Origin: Roseobacter litoralis Och 149
GTDB lineage: Bacteria; Pseudomonadota; Alphaproteobacteria; Rhodobacterales; Rhodobacteraceae
Direction: 5' to 3'
DNA length: 64,000 bases
NCBI RefSeq assembly: GCF_000154785.2
Contig: NC_015730.1
Location: 2,232,001-2,296,000 of the forward strand
Shown: one piece after another, positions 54,160 to 63,245 of the stretch
Position numbering within the stretch: the first letter of the stretch is position 1
Layout: each line of letters opens with the position of its first letter
Notes under the pieces: model-generated
Database searches by the model: none
The model's input: only the letters and a program-made list of their open reading frames with translations
What the model was told of the DNA's origin: nothing
Position numbers and translations under genes: made by a program

Positions 54160-55833
54160 TTACTCGGCAGGCGTTGCATCCGTGTCGATGACAGCCGGAA
54201 TGCCAGCTGCCTCACGGCGCCCGTCATTGTAAATCGCTTTGATCAACGAAATGCACATCAGCACCATCACGATCGAGAATGGCAATGCACCGATGACCAT
54301 GGCGGTCTGAATGGCGGATGTCCCGCCCGACAGCAACAGACCTGCGACCACGAGACCCAAAGCGGCACCCCAGAAAAGGATATGAGGCCGTGCTTTTGGA
54401 CCTTCGTCGCCCCCGGCGTTGATCGTGTTTACGATCAGTACCGCAGAGTCAGCAGACGTCACGAGGAACGTCATCAGCAGAACAACGATCAAAAAGGCCA
54501 TGCCCCATGCCAGCGCGTCGGCAATCGGTGCGAGCATGAATTCGGTCATTGCAAAGATCTTGTCACCATTGGCGGCATCAAAAATCACACCATTCGCGCC
54601 ACCGTTCAATTCAAGATCAATCGCGGTGCCGCCAGCCCATGCGAACCAGACAAAGCACATCAGCGATGGTACGATCATCGCGCCCAGCACGAATTCACGG
54701 ATGCTGCGACCGCGCGAGATACGCGCAAGGAACAGTCCCACGAAGGGTGCAAATGCGATCCACCAAGCCCAGTAGAACACGGGCCACCAGCCCTGCCACT
54801 GCGCCAACAGGAAGGCTTGCGATCCCTCGACACCATCAGACTGCCAGACGTTGAAGCTCATCTGTGGCAAGGCCAGCAGATAATCAATCAGCCCAAGGAA
54901 CATCGCTGACGCCCCGAACCATGTCGCTCCAAACAGGATGAAGAAGCCAAGGAGGAATATGGACAGCACCATGTTGATGTTGGACAGCCACTTGATCCCC
55001 TTGCCCACACCCGAAAGTGCTGAAAGCGTTGAAGCGCCCATGATCACAAGCAATGCGACGACAATACCAACAAAGGTGGCACCCCCTTCTGCATCGACCA
55101 GACCACCAATACCGATCCGCGTCAGACCAGCCACGAATTGCTCAACACCAAAGCCGAGCGTTTGCGCGACACCAAGAATGGTCGCAACCACAGCGACGAT
55201 GTCGATCATATGGCCCAATTTGCCCGACAAAGCTTTGCCAAACAGAGGCGTCAGCGCTGACCGGATCGTCAGTGGCAATCCGCGCCGGTAGCTGAAAAAT
55301 GCCAGCGACAAGCCACAAACCGCATAACAGGCCCAGGCCCCAAGACCCCAGTGCAAGAAGGACCATTTATAGGCCATACGCACGTTGTCGGCGGCGCCAC
55401 CCGTCGTAAGGCCCTGAATTGTTTCAGGATTGCTGCCGAAATGTGCGACCGGTTCGGCCACGGCCCAGGTCAACATGCCCACGCCGATACCGGCACCGAA
55501 CATCATCGAAAACCACGAAAAATTTGAAAACTCAGGTTTTTCACCATCCATGCCGAGGTTCATTTTGCCCGCTGTCGGCCATAGTGCCAACCCGAGGCAG
55601 ACGATGATAAAGAAAGCGACCGTCCAGATGTACCACCCCGCCGCATTCGCAAGAATAACGGTATTGAGATCACTGAGGACCCGGCCTGACTGCGTCGGCC
55701 AGAAGATACACCAGACGACCAATACGCTGATGATGATTTTACTGGCCACCGTCACATCGACGCTGAAGCCGCGGTAAAATCCCTTGTCTGCCGTTTTGAT
55801 CGGCAGATCAGAAAGTGGGGGTTTAAGAGCCAT
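54160..55833 (-). CDS. BCCT-family betaine/choline/DMSP transporter
   Basis: A 557-residue carrier with twelve predicted transmembrane helices and the BCCT hallmarks FSMMFGAGIGVGMLTWAVAE (Gly-rich unwound helix), FLHWGLGAWACYAVCGLSLA and the Trp-rich substrate site WPVFYWAWWIAFAPFVGLFL followed by RISRGRSIREF. These carriers import glycine betaine, choline, carnitine or DMSP with Na+ or H+. It is divergent from a second BCCT gene and lies 2.3 kb from acuI-dmdA. Substrate not determinable from sequence alone. Confidence 0.92.
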   Translation of the reverse strand: MALKPPLSDLPIKTADKGFYRGFSVDVTVASKIIISVLVVWCIFWPTQSGRVLSDLNTVILANAAGWYIWTVAFFIIVCLGLALWPTAGKMNLGMDGEKPEFSNFSWFSMMFGAGIGVGMLTWAVAEPVAHFGSNPETIQGLTTGGAADNVRMAYKWSFLHWGLGAWACYAVCGLSLAFFSYRRGLPLTIRSALTPLFGKALSGKLGHMIDIVAVVATILGVAQTLGFGVEQFVAGLTRIGIGGLVDAEGGATFVGIVVALLVIMGASTLSALSGVGKGIKWLSNINMVLSIFLLGFFILFGATWFGASAMFLGLIDYLLALPQMSFNVWQSDGVEGSQAFLLAQWQGWWPVFYWAWWIAFAPFVGLFLARISRGRSIREFVLGAMIVPSLMCFVWFAWAGGTAIDLELNGGANGVIFDAANGDKIFAMTEFMLAPIADALAWGMAFLIVVLLMTFLVTSADSAVLIVNTINAGGDEGPKARPHILFWGAALGLVVAGLLLSGGTSAIQTAMVIGALPFSIVMVLMCISLIKAIYNDGRREAAGIPAVIDTDATPAE

Positions 55834-56149
55834 TTTTTTACTGTTCCCTGTTCGTTATTGTTTCTTAACGCTAATTGAGCTGCCCGACGGACAACGAAGA
55901 GAAACGACAGTTTTGCAGGCCAAAACGCCGCAATCAGTCATGAAGATACAAAAACCGCCCCTTATGCTCTTGGGGTCAGTATCATGATCCTGCCCATCGG
56001 TAGGCAGCAATAGTTGCACAAAAAAAGAACGGATGTCACCCGTTTAAGTCCAAAACCACTCATCCTGCGAAAAATGGACTCATTTGTGCTACTCTGTCTC
56101 AGAAATAAAAAACGCGCTGAAACAGCGTTTCGAAAACAGGGAAACAAAA
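55834..56149. promoter_or_regulatory. Shared divergent control region of two BCCT genes
   Basis: 316 AT-rich bases between divergent transporter genes. They must contain both promoters, but no convincing hexamer pair or dyad stands out. A GGGAAACA site precedes the rightward start and an ACAGGGAACAG-like site the leftward one. Confidence 0.45.
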
Positions 56150-57988
56150 ATGACAGTCAAACCCCCATTCACGGACCTTGAGATCAACACTCAGGACTCC
56201 GGCTTTTACGAAGGCTACAGCCTTCCCATCGCGCTGGTCTCAAAGATCGGCATGGTGCTTCTGGTCCTCTGGGCATTGGTTTTTCCTGCCGGTGCTGGGG
56301 CGATCTTGGCGGATGTGAACAGCACGTTGCTGAACTCATTCAATACTTTTTACATCCTCTCTGTGGGGGCCTTTGCGTTTTTTCTGATCATTGTCGCAAT
56401 CATCCCCGCGACAGGAAAACGCGTTCTCGGAACACCCGGACAAAGGCCTGAGTTTTCCAATTTCAGCTGGTTCTCCATGATGTTCGGCGCAGGTCTCGGC
56501 GTGGGTCTGATGACATTTGCAACGGCAGAACCGCTTGGTTTGTGGGGATCAAATCCCTCGGTGGTATCGGGTGAAGTCACGGGCAACACACCCGAAGCGC
56601 TGCAGTCCACGTTCCGCTACACCTTCCTGCACTATGGGTTCCATGCCTGGGCCATCTATGTGGTGACCGGGTTGAGCCTGGCTTATTACGCCTACACCCG
56701 CGGCATGCCATTGACGATCCGTTCGGCGCTGACACCTCTGATCGGTCGGTTTGCAAACGGGGCCTTTGGCCACCTGATCGACGTTCTGGGCGTTGTGGCG
56801 ACCATTCTGGGCGTGTCGGTCACGATCGGTTTCGGCGTCAGCCAGCTGGTGGATGGTGTATATTCAATCACCGGTGCCGAATGGATGATGGATACAACGG
56901 GCGACACCCCTGTTGCGACCAAGGCGGGCCTGATTGCAGCGCTTGTTGTCATCATGGGCATGTCGATCATCTCGGCCGTGTCAGGTGTGGGGCGCGGCGT
57001 GAAATACCTGTCGAACCTCAACCTCGTCCTGTCGCTGATCCTGCTGATGACATTCGTGATCTTTGGCTCGTTCTTTTTTGCCATGACGACCTATGCGACC
57101 GCCCTGATCGACTATCTGCTGCATTTTGTGAACCTGAGCTTTGAGGCCTATGCGCCGCTGGCGCAGGATGCCTTTGCAACCGCAGCGCCTGCTGCGGTGC
57201 AGGCCCTGCCCGCCGAAGAGTTGTCCGCCGTCTATTCGGGCGCCACCAACCAGTGGGGCAGCTATGCAGGCTTTACAGGCGGGCTTGAAGGGGCCGCTGC
57301 CGCCCTGCCCGCTGCCGATCTGGACGCCGCCTATGCGGCTGGCGAACAGGGCCGTTTGTTCGGATGGCAAGCAGGATGGACGACATTCTACTGGGCGTGG
57401 TGGATTGCATTCTCGCCCTTTGTGGGGTTGTTCCTTGCGCGTATCTCGCGGGGCCGCACGGTGCGCGAATTTGTGCTGGGCGCCGTTTTCGCGCCTGCGC
57501 TTGTGTGTTTTGCATGGATGACGATCTTGGGCGGTACCGCGATTGATCTTGAGATCAATGGCGGTGCGGATGGCGTGATCATTGCGGCCTCAAATTCGGC
57601 CAAGTTGTTCGTCACGCTTGAGCAAATGCTGTCTGGTGGCGTGCTGCAAGCGCTGATCATCATGTGCGTTGTGCTGATCATGACCTTTCTCGTGACGTCG
57701 GCGGACTCCGGTATTCTGGTCATGAACACCATCATGTCCGGTGGTGCAGAAGAAACCGGCGTCAAGCATCGGATCATCTGGGGTGTTATCCTGACTTTGG
57801 TGATTGGCACCTTGCTTTTGGCGGGCGGTGGCGGGTTATCCGCGCTGCAAAACGCCATGATCATCGGGGCGCTGCCCTTTACCATGATTATGGTGTTGAT
57901 GGTCTTGTCGCTCATCAAGGCGCTGTTCAACGACGGGCGCCGTGACAAAGCAGGTATCGGCGATGCCGCAGCACAGCCAGCCGAATAA
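56150..57988 (+). CDS. BCCT-family betaine/choline/DMSP transporter with extended loop
   Basis: A 612-residue carrier with the family motifs FSMMFGAGLGVGLMTFATAE, FLHYGFHAWAIYVVTGLSLA and WTTFYWAWWIAFSPFVGLFL. It is about 55 residues longer than its divergent neighbour. The extra length lies in one loop before helix 8 (about 335-405) that contains two similar Ala-rich units, VQALPAEELSAVYSG and AAALPAADLDAAYAAG. The start at 56150 follows GGGAAACA; the longer frame from 56084 has no such site. It likely imports betaine or DMSP. Confidence 0.9.
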   Translation: MTVKPPFTDLEINTQDSGFYEGYSLPIALVSKIGMVLLVLWALVFPAGAGAILADVNSTLLNSFNTFYILSVGAFAFFLIIVAIIPATGKRVLGTPGQRPEFSNFSWFSMMFGAGLGVGLMTFATAEPLGLWGSNPSVVSGEVTGNTPEALQSTFRYTFLHYGFHAWAIYVVTGLSLAYYAYTRGMPLTIRSALTPLIGRFANGAFGHLIDVLGVVATILGVSVTIGFGVSQLVDGVYSITGAEWMMDTTGDTPVATKAGLIAALVVIMGMSIISAVSGVGRGVKYLSNLNLVLSLILLMTFVIFGSFFFAMTTYATALIDYLLHFVNLSFEAYAPLAQDAFATAAPAAVQALPAEELSAVYSGATNQWGSYAGFTGGLEGAAAALPAADLDAAYAAGEQGRLFGWQAGWTTFYWAWWIAFSPFVGLFLARISRGRTVREFVLGAVFAPALVCFAWMTILGGTAIDLEINGGADGVIIAASNSAKLFVTLEQMLSGGVLQALIIMCVVLIMTFLVTSADSGILVMNTIMSGGAEETGVKHRIIWGVILTLVIGTLLLAGGGGLSALQNAMIIGALPFTMIMVLMVLSLIKALFNDGRRDKAGIGDAAAQPAE

Positions 57989-58011
57989 CCCCGTCTGATC
58001 TAAATTACGCT

Positions 58012-58034
58012 AGCGCGCCACAGTGTGGCGCGCT
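58012..58034 (+). terminator. Hairpin after the second BCCT gene
   Basis: A perfect 9-bp stem AGCGCGCCA / TGGCGCGCT around CAGTG, followed by the weak T-rich GTCTTGTCT. It separates the BCCT gene from the convergent acuI gene. Confidence 0.65.
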
Positions 58035-58158
58035 GTCTTGTCTAATACATGCGTTTTAATGCGCCCGGTTGTCGGAACATTCAGCGCAGTCCAAAGGTGT
58101 CGGATCACCCGGTGACCCAAGGCCGGACAATCGATCCGGAAGAACGAAACCGCTTGGT

Positions 58159-59151
58159 TTATGCGTTTACGTCAACCACCACCCGGCCCTTTACCTGACC
58201 TTTGAGGATATCGCTGCCGAGCTTGGGCAGGTCCGAAAGGGTTGCGGGCTGCACCATCGCTTCGAGCTTGTCCATCGGCAGATCACGCGCGATCCGTTCC
58301 CAAGCCCGTACCCGGTTGTCATAGGGCTGCATGACGGAATCAATGCCCAGCAGGTTCACACCGCGCAACAGAAACGGGATCACTGTGGCAGGCAGACCCG
58401 CGCCGCCGGCCAATCCAACCGCTGACACCGATGCACCATATTTCATCTGCCCCAGCACCCGCGCGAGCATGGCACCCCCGACCGCATCGACGCAGCCGGC
58501 CCATGTCTCAGCTTCAAGCGGGCGTTTGACGGTCTCGTTGATCTCGTCACGCGCAACAATCTGCGTAGCCCCAAGGGATTTAAGGTAATCCCCGGTTTCG
58601 GGCCGCCCGGTGACACCCGCCACTTCATGGCCCAGATTTGCGAGGATCGCGACCGCGACCGACCCGACACCGCCTGCAGCCCCGGTCACCAGAACCGGCC
58701 CGTTGCCCGGTGTCAGACCGTGATCTTCAAGCGCCATGACCGCCAGCATCGAGGTGAAACCTGCCGTTCCCACGGCCATGGCTTGCCGCGTGTCCAGACC
58801 CGCAGGCAGTGGCACCAGCCAATCCGCCTTGACGCGCGCCTTCTGAGAATATCCGCCCCAATGCGCCTCGCCCACGCGCCAGCCTGTCAGCACGACTTTG
58901 TCGCCGGGCGCGTAACGTGCGTCCTCGGACGTCTCGACTGTACCCGCGAAATCAATCCCCGGAATATGCGGATAATGACGGACCAAACCGCCGCCAGGCC
59001 CAATGCACAGGCCATCCTTATAGTTCACCGTCGAATATTCGACCGCAACCGTGACCTCACCAGCGGGCAATTGATCAACGGTCATCTCTTCGACTGCCGC
59101 CGACGTCTTGCCGCTCTCTTCGTCCTTGTTGACCACAAGCGCCTTAAACAT
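58159..59151 (-). CDS. acuI: Acrylyl-CoA reductase AcuI (YhdH-type quinone-oxidoreductase family)
   Basis: A 330-residue zinc-free medium-chain reductase of the YhdH/AcuI type with YSTVNYKDGLCIGPGGGLVR, HIPGIDFAGTV, GWRVGEAHWGGYSQKARVKA and the NADPH site LVTGAAGGVGSVAVAIL. It reduces acrylyl-CoA to propionyl-CoA, detoxifying acrylate made from DMSP. It lies directly behind dmdA (80-base gap), the arrangement known from Ruegeria and other roseobacters, and this supports AcuI over a generic reductase. Confidence 0.92.
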   Translation of the reverse strand: MFKALVVNKDEESGKTSAAVEEMTVDQLPAGEVTVAVEYSTVNYKDGLCIGPGGGLVRHYPHIPGIDFAGTVETSEDARYAPGDKVVLTGWRVGEAHWGGYSQKARVKADWLVPLPAGLDTRQAMAVGTAGFTSMLAVMALEDHGLTPGNGPVLVTGAAGGVGSVAVAILANLGHEVAGVTGRPETGDYLKSLGATQIVARDEINETVKRPLEAETWAGCVDAVGGAMLARVLGQMKYGASVSAVGLAGGAGLPATVIPFLLRGVNLLGIDSVMQPYDNRVRAWERIARDLPMDKLEAMVQPATLSDLPKLGSDILKGQVKGRVVVDVNA

Positions 59152-59231
59152 TCAGTTCTCCTATCCGGGGACTGTGCCCCTGTTATTGTGTTGGACGCCT
59201 CTGCCGAAAACCGCGGCAAAAGCAAAACCTG

Positions 59232-60335
59232 TCAGTGCCAGAAACCGGCCTGCACGGTCGCCTCGCGCGCGCCATCCGGCGTTTCAACGCGCAGCTTGGT
59301 GCCGGTATCCCAATGGGTCATGCGCACCATGCCGATGGCGACATTGGTCTGATGATCCGGGCTCCAGGCGGCAGATGTGAGCTGCCCGACCCGCGTATCA
59401 CCGGCGTAGAGCCCCCAGGCACGGTCACACAGCGGCAACTGGTCGCCTTCGACCGCAATCGCTCTGATTTGTTGGACCGGGCCTTCCTTGGCCACGCGCA
59501 ACAAGGCATCCCGACCGATACAGCCGATGGCCGTCTGTGTATCACAAAAGCGCCCAAGCCCGCATTCATGTGGCGTGTTGTCATCCGTCATGTCGTTGCC
59601 ATAAGACAGCAATCCGCCCTCGATCCGTTCAATGCCATTGGGGCACCCTGCCCGCACATTCAGGTCCTCGCCCGCCTTGAACAGCGCATCCCATAGCGGC
59701 ATCGCGATATCTGCGCCCTCGACATAGACCTCAAAACCGCCCTGTTTGGAATAGCCCGAACGCGCCACCACCATTTCACGCCCTTCAAATGCAAAGAGAC
59801 CAAAGCGGAAAAACTTGATGTCACGGATGCTGTCGCCAAAGATACGGGCGGCCAGCTCGTCCGCCTTAGGACCCTGAATGGCCAGCGGGCTGACATCGGG
59901 TTCATCAATCAGCACATCCAGCCGATAGCCATTGGATATCCCCTTGACCCACAACAGCAGATCACTGTCCGCAATGGAAATCCACCAGCGATCTTCTGCC
60001 AGTTTGACCGCCACCGGGTCATTGAGCATGCCGCCTGTCTCATCCACGATCGGGATGTAAAAGCACCGCCCCGGCAACATGCCACGCAGATCGCGCGGGG
60101 TCAGCATTTGCATCAGGCGGGCCGCATCCGGGCCGCGCAGTTCGACCTGACGCTCGACCGAGACATCCCAGACCTGCACATGTTCCTTGAGGTGACGGTA
60201 GTCAGCCTCCACGCTTTCAAAAACGGTTGCCAGTAGCATCCTGTTGTAGACCGTGTAGGCCTTGACCCCTGCGGCCTCCACACCATCAGAAAAAGGTGTG
60301 CGGCGTAGTCTGCGCGATGGAGAGATAAGTGCCAT
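59232..60335 (-). CDS. dmdA: DMSP demethylase DmdA
   Basis: A 367-residue GcvT-family aminomethyltransferase homologue that moves a methyl group from dimethylsulfoniopropionate to tetrahydrofolate, the first step of the DMSP demethylation pathway. VFESVEADYRHLKEHVQVWD, SVERQVELRGPDAARLMQML, ARSGYSKQGGFEVYVEGADI and ERIEGGLLSYGNDMTDDNTP are typical of roseobacter DmdA, and the context with acuI agrees. ATG 60335 has AGGAT upstream and lies two bases from the stop of the DinB gene, so it belongs to a longer operon. Confidence 0.92.
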   Translation of the reverse strand: MALISPSRRLRRTPFSDGVEAAGVKAYTVYNRMLLATVFESVEADYRHLKEHVQVWDVSVERQVELRGPDAARLMQMLTPRDLRGMLPGRCFYIPIVDETGGMLNDPVAVKLAEDRWWISIADSDLLLWVKGISNGYRLDVLIDEPDVSPLAIQGPKADELAARIFGDSIRDIKFFRFGLFAFEGREMVVARSGYSKQGGFEVYVEGADIAMPLWDALFKAGEDLNVRAGCPNGIERIEGGLLSYGNDMTDDNTPHECGLGRFCDTQTAIGCIGRDALLRVAKEGPVQQIRAIAVEGDQLPLCDRAWGLYAGDTRVGQLTSAAWSPDHQTNVAIGMVRMTHWDTGTKLRVETPDGAREATVQAGFWH

Positions 60336-60336
60336 A

Positions 60337-60876
60337 TCAGATATCCTGCGGCATGAAGACCAGATCACTTACCGGAGCTTTTCGCCCCGAAGCGGTCAGC
60401 ATCGCATGGATCTGACCACGGTGATGGGTCTGGTGGTTGAAAAAATGAATAACAGCTGTTGAAATTGGCGTGGTCATATCGCGCCCCTCTGTGACGGAAT
60501 ACCACGTCAGGTCGCCAATCAGATCGACAGCGCGCAAACCATCGGCCCAGAACCGGATCTTGCCATCCAGACGGAACCGATCCGCCGCCCACGACATCAC
60601 CGTGGGGTGCAGGCCCGTGCTGTCCGCGCCGCCTACCTCGGGCGGCTGGACGGAAGGGTCAAAACGGCTCATCCACAGGATGTCGCCCCACAGAAGATGG
60701 TTCGCGGTCGCCAGAAGGCTGCCGAAAAACGCCCCGTGATCCTTGGTCAGCTCATCGTGTGACATGGCCTCCAACACTGGCATGGATTGGTTGTTTTGCC
60801 AGCTGTTGTAGCGCGCCATGGTTTGCACATAGCGCGGGTCGATCACGGCTTGGGACCTTTCCAGTCGATCGGACAT
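60337..60876 (-). CDS. DinB-family protein
   Basis: A 179-residue four-helix protein of the DinB superfamily. Candidate metal-binding His residues occur in LLATANHLLWGDILW, and in HFFNHQTHHRGQIHAMLTAS, which is the family's characteristic third His motif. Members include thiol-dependent S-transferases (bacillithiol or mycothiol) and uncharacterised metalloproteins. It overlaps the DUF1326 gene upstream and abuts dmdA downstream, so co-expression with DMSP metabolism is likely. Its reaction is unknown. Confidence 0.87.
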   Translation of the reverse strand: MSDRLERSQAVIDPRYVQTMARYNSWQNNQSMPVLEAMSHDELTKDHGAFFGSLLATANHLLWGDILWMSRFDPSVQPPEVGGADSTGLHPTVMSWAADRFRLDGKIRFWADGLRAVDLIGDLTWYSVTEGRDMTTPISTAVIHFFNHQTHHRGQIHAMLTASGRKAPVSDLVFMPQDI

Positions 60877-61550
60877 ATCTCTGCCGATTTGCCGCCGAAA
60901 TCCCAGATCCGGCCATAATCCCGCACCCGGCTTTTGAGCCCCGTGGCCGCGATAATATCCGGACCCATCCAGTATTTGGAATTGCTGACCATCACCGGAT
61001 GCTCCGGGTCCTTGCCCGCCAGCATCTCGATCTCGCCCTGTATCTTGCGCCCGATCATGATGGAGCGGCGATTGCCCTCGCGCACGATCTCAACCGGTGC
61101 ACGTTCCGCGCCAATGATTTCGCTGACCAGCATGGTGAACAGTCCCGTCGTACCGCCCGCAGCACCCGAAAAGATCTGCAGGATACCGTTATAGGCCTTG
61201 CCACTGGCGCGTTCATCCACATAGGCGGCAACCTTCCAGTTGCCCTCTCCCATGCGGCCGGGGATATCCACGAGCAGACCGATATTGAGGCCCGACAGGT
61301 CTTCGCCCTCGTAATGCCCTTCGTCGATGGCAATGGCCATCCACGCATGACAATGCCCCTCTGTGGGCGGGTGCGCACCAAGGCTCACCACGCAGGGACA
61401 AAAAACCGTGCAGGAGCAGTTGAGAAACAACTCGCCCTTGATCGCCCATTCGGTCGGGCTGCTTTGCCGACGTTTTGGGTTCGGCATTCGTTGATCAATG
61501 CGCTGACTGATCGGCAACCGATCCGCATCCGCCCTTCTGTTCTTCGCCAT
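60843..61550 (-). CDS. DUF1326 family protein
   Basis: A 235-residue protein of DUF1326, recognisable from EWAIKGELFLNCSCTVFCPC (Cys-rich N-terminus), HCHAWMAIAIDEGHYEGEDL and GLNIGLLVDIPGRMGEGNWK. ATG 61550 has AGGATAAGG upstream and is 4 bases after the DUF2182 stop; ATG 61487 would give a shorter form closer to the family's usual start. DUF1326 and DUF2182 genes are frequently adjacent and their products are thought to act together, possibly in metal or redox handling. The Cys and His residues could bind a metal. Confidence 0.85.
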   Translation of the reverse strand: MAKNRRADADRLPISQRIDQRMPNPKRRQSSPTEWAIKGELFLNCSCTVFCPCVVSLGAHPPTEGHCHAWMAIAIDEGHYEGEDLSGLNIGLLVDIPGRMGEGNWKVAAYVDERASGKAYNGILQIFSGAAGGTTGLFTMLVSEIIGAERAPVEIVREGNRRSIMIGRKIQGEIEMLAGKDPEHPVMVSNSKYWMGPDIIAATGLKSRVRDYGRIWDFGGKSAEICPIDWKGPKP

Positions 61551-61553
61551 GCC

Positions 61554-62342
61554 TTATCCTCCCGAAAAGACGGGCCAGCCCAACACCGCGAGTCCCGCGA
61601 TGATCAAGGCAAACCCCATTGGTTTTGTTACGTAATGCCCAATCTGAGGCAATTTCTCGATGACCATGAAAAATGTGGCCAGCCCCATCCATGCAAGGTT
61701 CATCACCCCGCCGACAAATCCGAGCGCCATGAACCCCCAGCAACATCCCACGCAGAACGCACCAAGGCCAATCCCCATGCGCAAACCACCCGCCAAGCCC
61801 GCACGCCAGTGGCCCAGAAAATACATCATCGGGGAATGACACACGCCATGGCAAATCTCTTTGGTGCGGGTGAACTGGAACGCTCCCACAAGGATCAGCA
61901 AGCCCCCTGCCACCCAAGGGCTTTTGGCGATGCCCAGCATATCGATCACGCCGCCAAACAACAGCGCCAGCTGCACCCCGGTGATCAGCGCAGCAAAAGC
62001 AACCCAGACGATGAAATACCCCACCAACACGCCCGACCACCCGGCCCGCGTTCCCGTCGCGCTTACCATCAGGTCCTCATAGGCGCGCAGCGTCGGCAGC
62101 AGCGTCGGCAGCATCATCGCCGCCATCATGATCGCCCACATCCAGAACAGCGGTCCGAAATTCGCCATCGGCATATACATCGGCATGCGCGGGTCCATGG
62201 CCGCCATCCGCGCGCCCATTTCACCCGGACGCCCCAGCATATCCACATCCATGTCAATCGCCATTGTATACATCACCCACCACGCCGCCAGAATGGCACC
62301 GAAAAAACCAAGCCAGAGGGTGGAGCGCATAATACCGTGCAC
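61554..62342 (-). CDS. DUF2182 integral membrane protein
   Basis: A 262-residue membrane protein of DUF2182 (predicted metal-binding membrane protein family). Six to seven hydrophobic helices, a Met-rich region MAAMDPRMPMYMPMANFGPL, and Cys/His-containing segments KEICHGVCHSPMMYFLGHWR and CVGCCWGFMALGFVGGVMNL. It is the first gene of the string DUF2182-DUF1326-DinB-dmdA-acuI and diverges from a FadR-type regulator. Function unknown; copper or heme handling has been suggested for the family only by motif. Confidence 0.87.
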   Translation of the reverse strand: MHGIMRSTLWLGFFGAILAAWWVMYTMAIDMDVDMLGRPGEMGARMAAMDPRMPMYMPMANFGPLFWMWAIMMAAMMLPTLLPTLRAYEDLMVSATGTRAGWSGVLVGYFIVWVAFAALITGVQLALLFGGVIDMLGIAKSPWVAGGLLILVGAFQFTRTKEICHGVCHSPMMYFLGHWRAGLAGGLRMGIGLGAFCVGCCWGFMALGFVGGVMNLAWMGLATFFMVIEKLPQIGHYVTKPMGFALIIAGLAVLGWPVFSGG

Positions 62343-62403
62343 GGGGGGATTCCTTTTCCTTGCACTTCAAATGCCAGACAATTAGAAAACGGGCAAACAT
62401 TAA

Positions 62404-62414
62404 ATGTAAGACAT
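62404..62414 (+). promoter_or_regulatory. Candidate FadR/GntR operator
   Basis: ATGT-AAG-ACAT, a perfect 4-3-4 dyad of the TGT-N3-ACA class used by FadR-subfamily GntR regulators, directly before the regulator's start codon at 62415 and within the 72-base divergent gap. It could control both the regulator and the dmdA-containing operon. Confidence 0.55.
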
Positions 62415-63146
62415 ATGAAAATTGATCCTGAAAACCCCGCTGATCTATCCGCCCAGATTGCAGCCGCGATCCGGGATGCCATCGTGGCCGGCACGTTGCT
62501 GGTGGATGCACGACTGCCGTCGGAGGCCGAACTGGCGGAACAATTCGACGTCTCGCGCCCGACCGTGCGCGAGGCACTCAAACGGCTGGCCGCGCAATCG
62601 CTGATCCGCACGCAGCGCGGCGCAACGGGCGGGGCCTTTGTGAACCGGATTTCCTTTCAGGATGCCTATCCCCAGCAAATCACCACCTCGACCCTTTTGT
62701 TGTCGATGAATGCCGTCAGCTTCAGCACCGCCTGCGAAGCGCGCTATGCGCTGGAGCGCGCCTGCGCGCCCCTTTCGGCAGAGCGGCGCACGGCGGATCA
62801 CCTTGCGACCATGCGGGCCGAAATTCACCGCCAAAATCAACCGGGCCTGACGGATGAAGCCTTTTGCGCCTCCGATGTCGCGTTCCATCGTGCACTGGTG
62901 GATGGTGCAGGTAATCCGGTGCTGAGCTATCAACTCGCCGGGGCGGTTGAGGCGATGCAACCCTTGATGAACATGATCACCTTCACTGCCCGCGACCGCG
63001 CGCGCATTGTCGCTCTGCATACAGACATCGCTGACGCCATTGAACGCGCCGAAGGCGATGCCACTGTCCGCGCCCTTTCGGCATTGGAACAAGAGACTCA
63101 ACACCTCGCCCAAAGCGTGTTCGCCGCCCGTGCCGGCAAATCCTGA
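62415..63146 (+). CDS. GntR family (FadR/FCD type) transcriptional regulator
   Basis: A 243-residue regulator with a GntR winged helix (LPSEAELAEQFDVSRPTVRE, then LIRTQRGATGGAFV) and an all-helical FCD domain with the metal-ligand Asp/His pattern (FCASDVAFHRALVDGAGNPV). It is divergent from the DUF2182-DUF1326-DinB-dmdA-acuI string. A GntR regulator is also found beside dmdA-acuI in Ruegeria, so control by a DMSP-derived metabolite is plausible. ATG 62415 is chosen because upstream codons are only a shadow of the opposite genes. Confidence 0.88.
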   Translation: MKIDPENPADLSAQIAAAIRDAIVAGTLLVDARLPSEAELAEQFDVSRPTVREALKRLAAQSLIRTQRGATGGAFVNRISFQDAYPQQITTSTLLLSMNAVSFSTACEARYALERACAPLSAERRTADHLATMRAEIHRQNQPGLTDEAFCASDVAFHRALVDGAGNPVLSYQLAGAVEAMQPLMNMITFTARDRARIVALHTDIADAIERAEGDATVRALSALEQETQHLAQSVFAARAGKS

Positions 63147-63245
63147 GCCCACAGGTCTCGTGGTATTGGCGCAGGGACTTCCCGCCAGCACATGCCCCGG
63201 TCGCTGCCCCTTGCATCGACGCGCATCCCGGCTAGATGCGATACC

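Noticed and set aside
60759..62414. Very long rightward frame running into the GntR gene
   Set aside because: It is a GC-rich antisense shadow of the DinB, DUF1326 and DUF2182 genes; the GntR domain begins only at ATG 62415.
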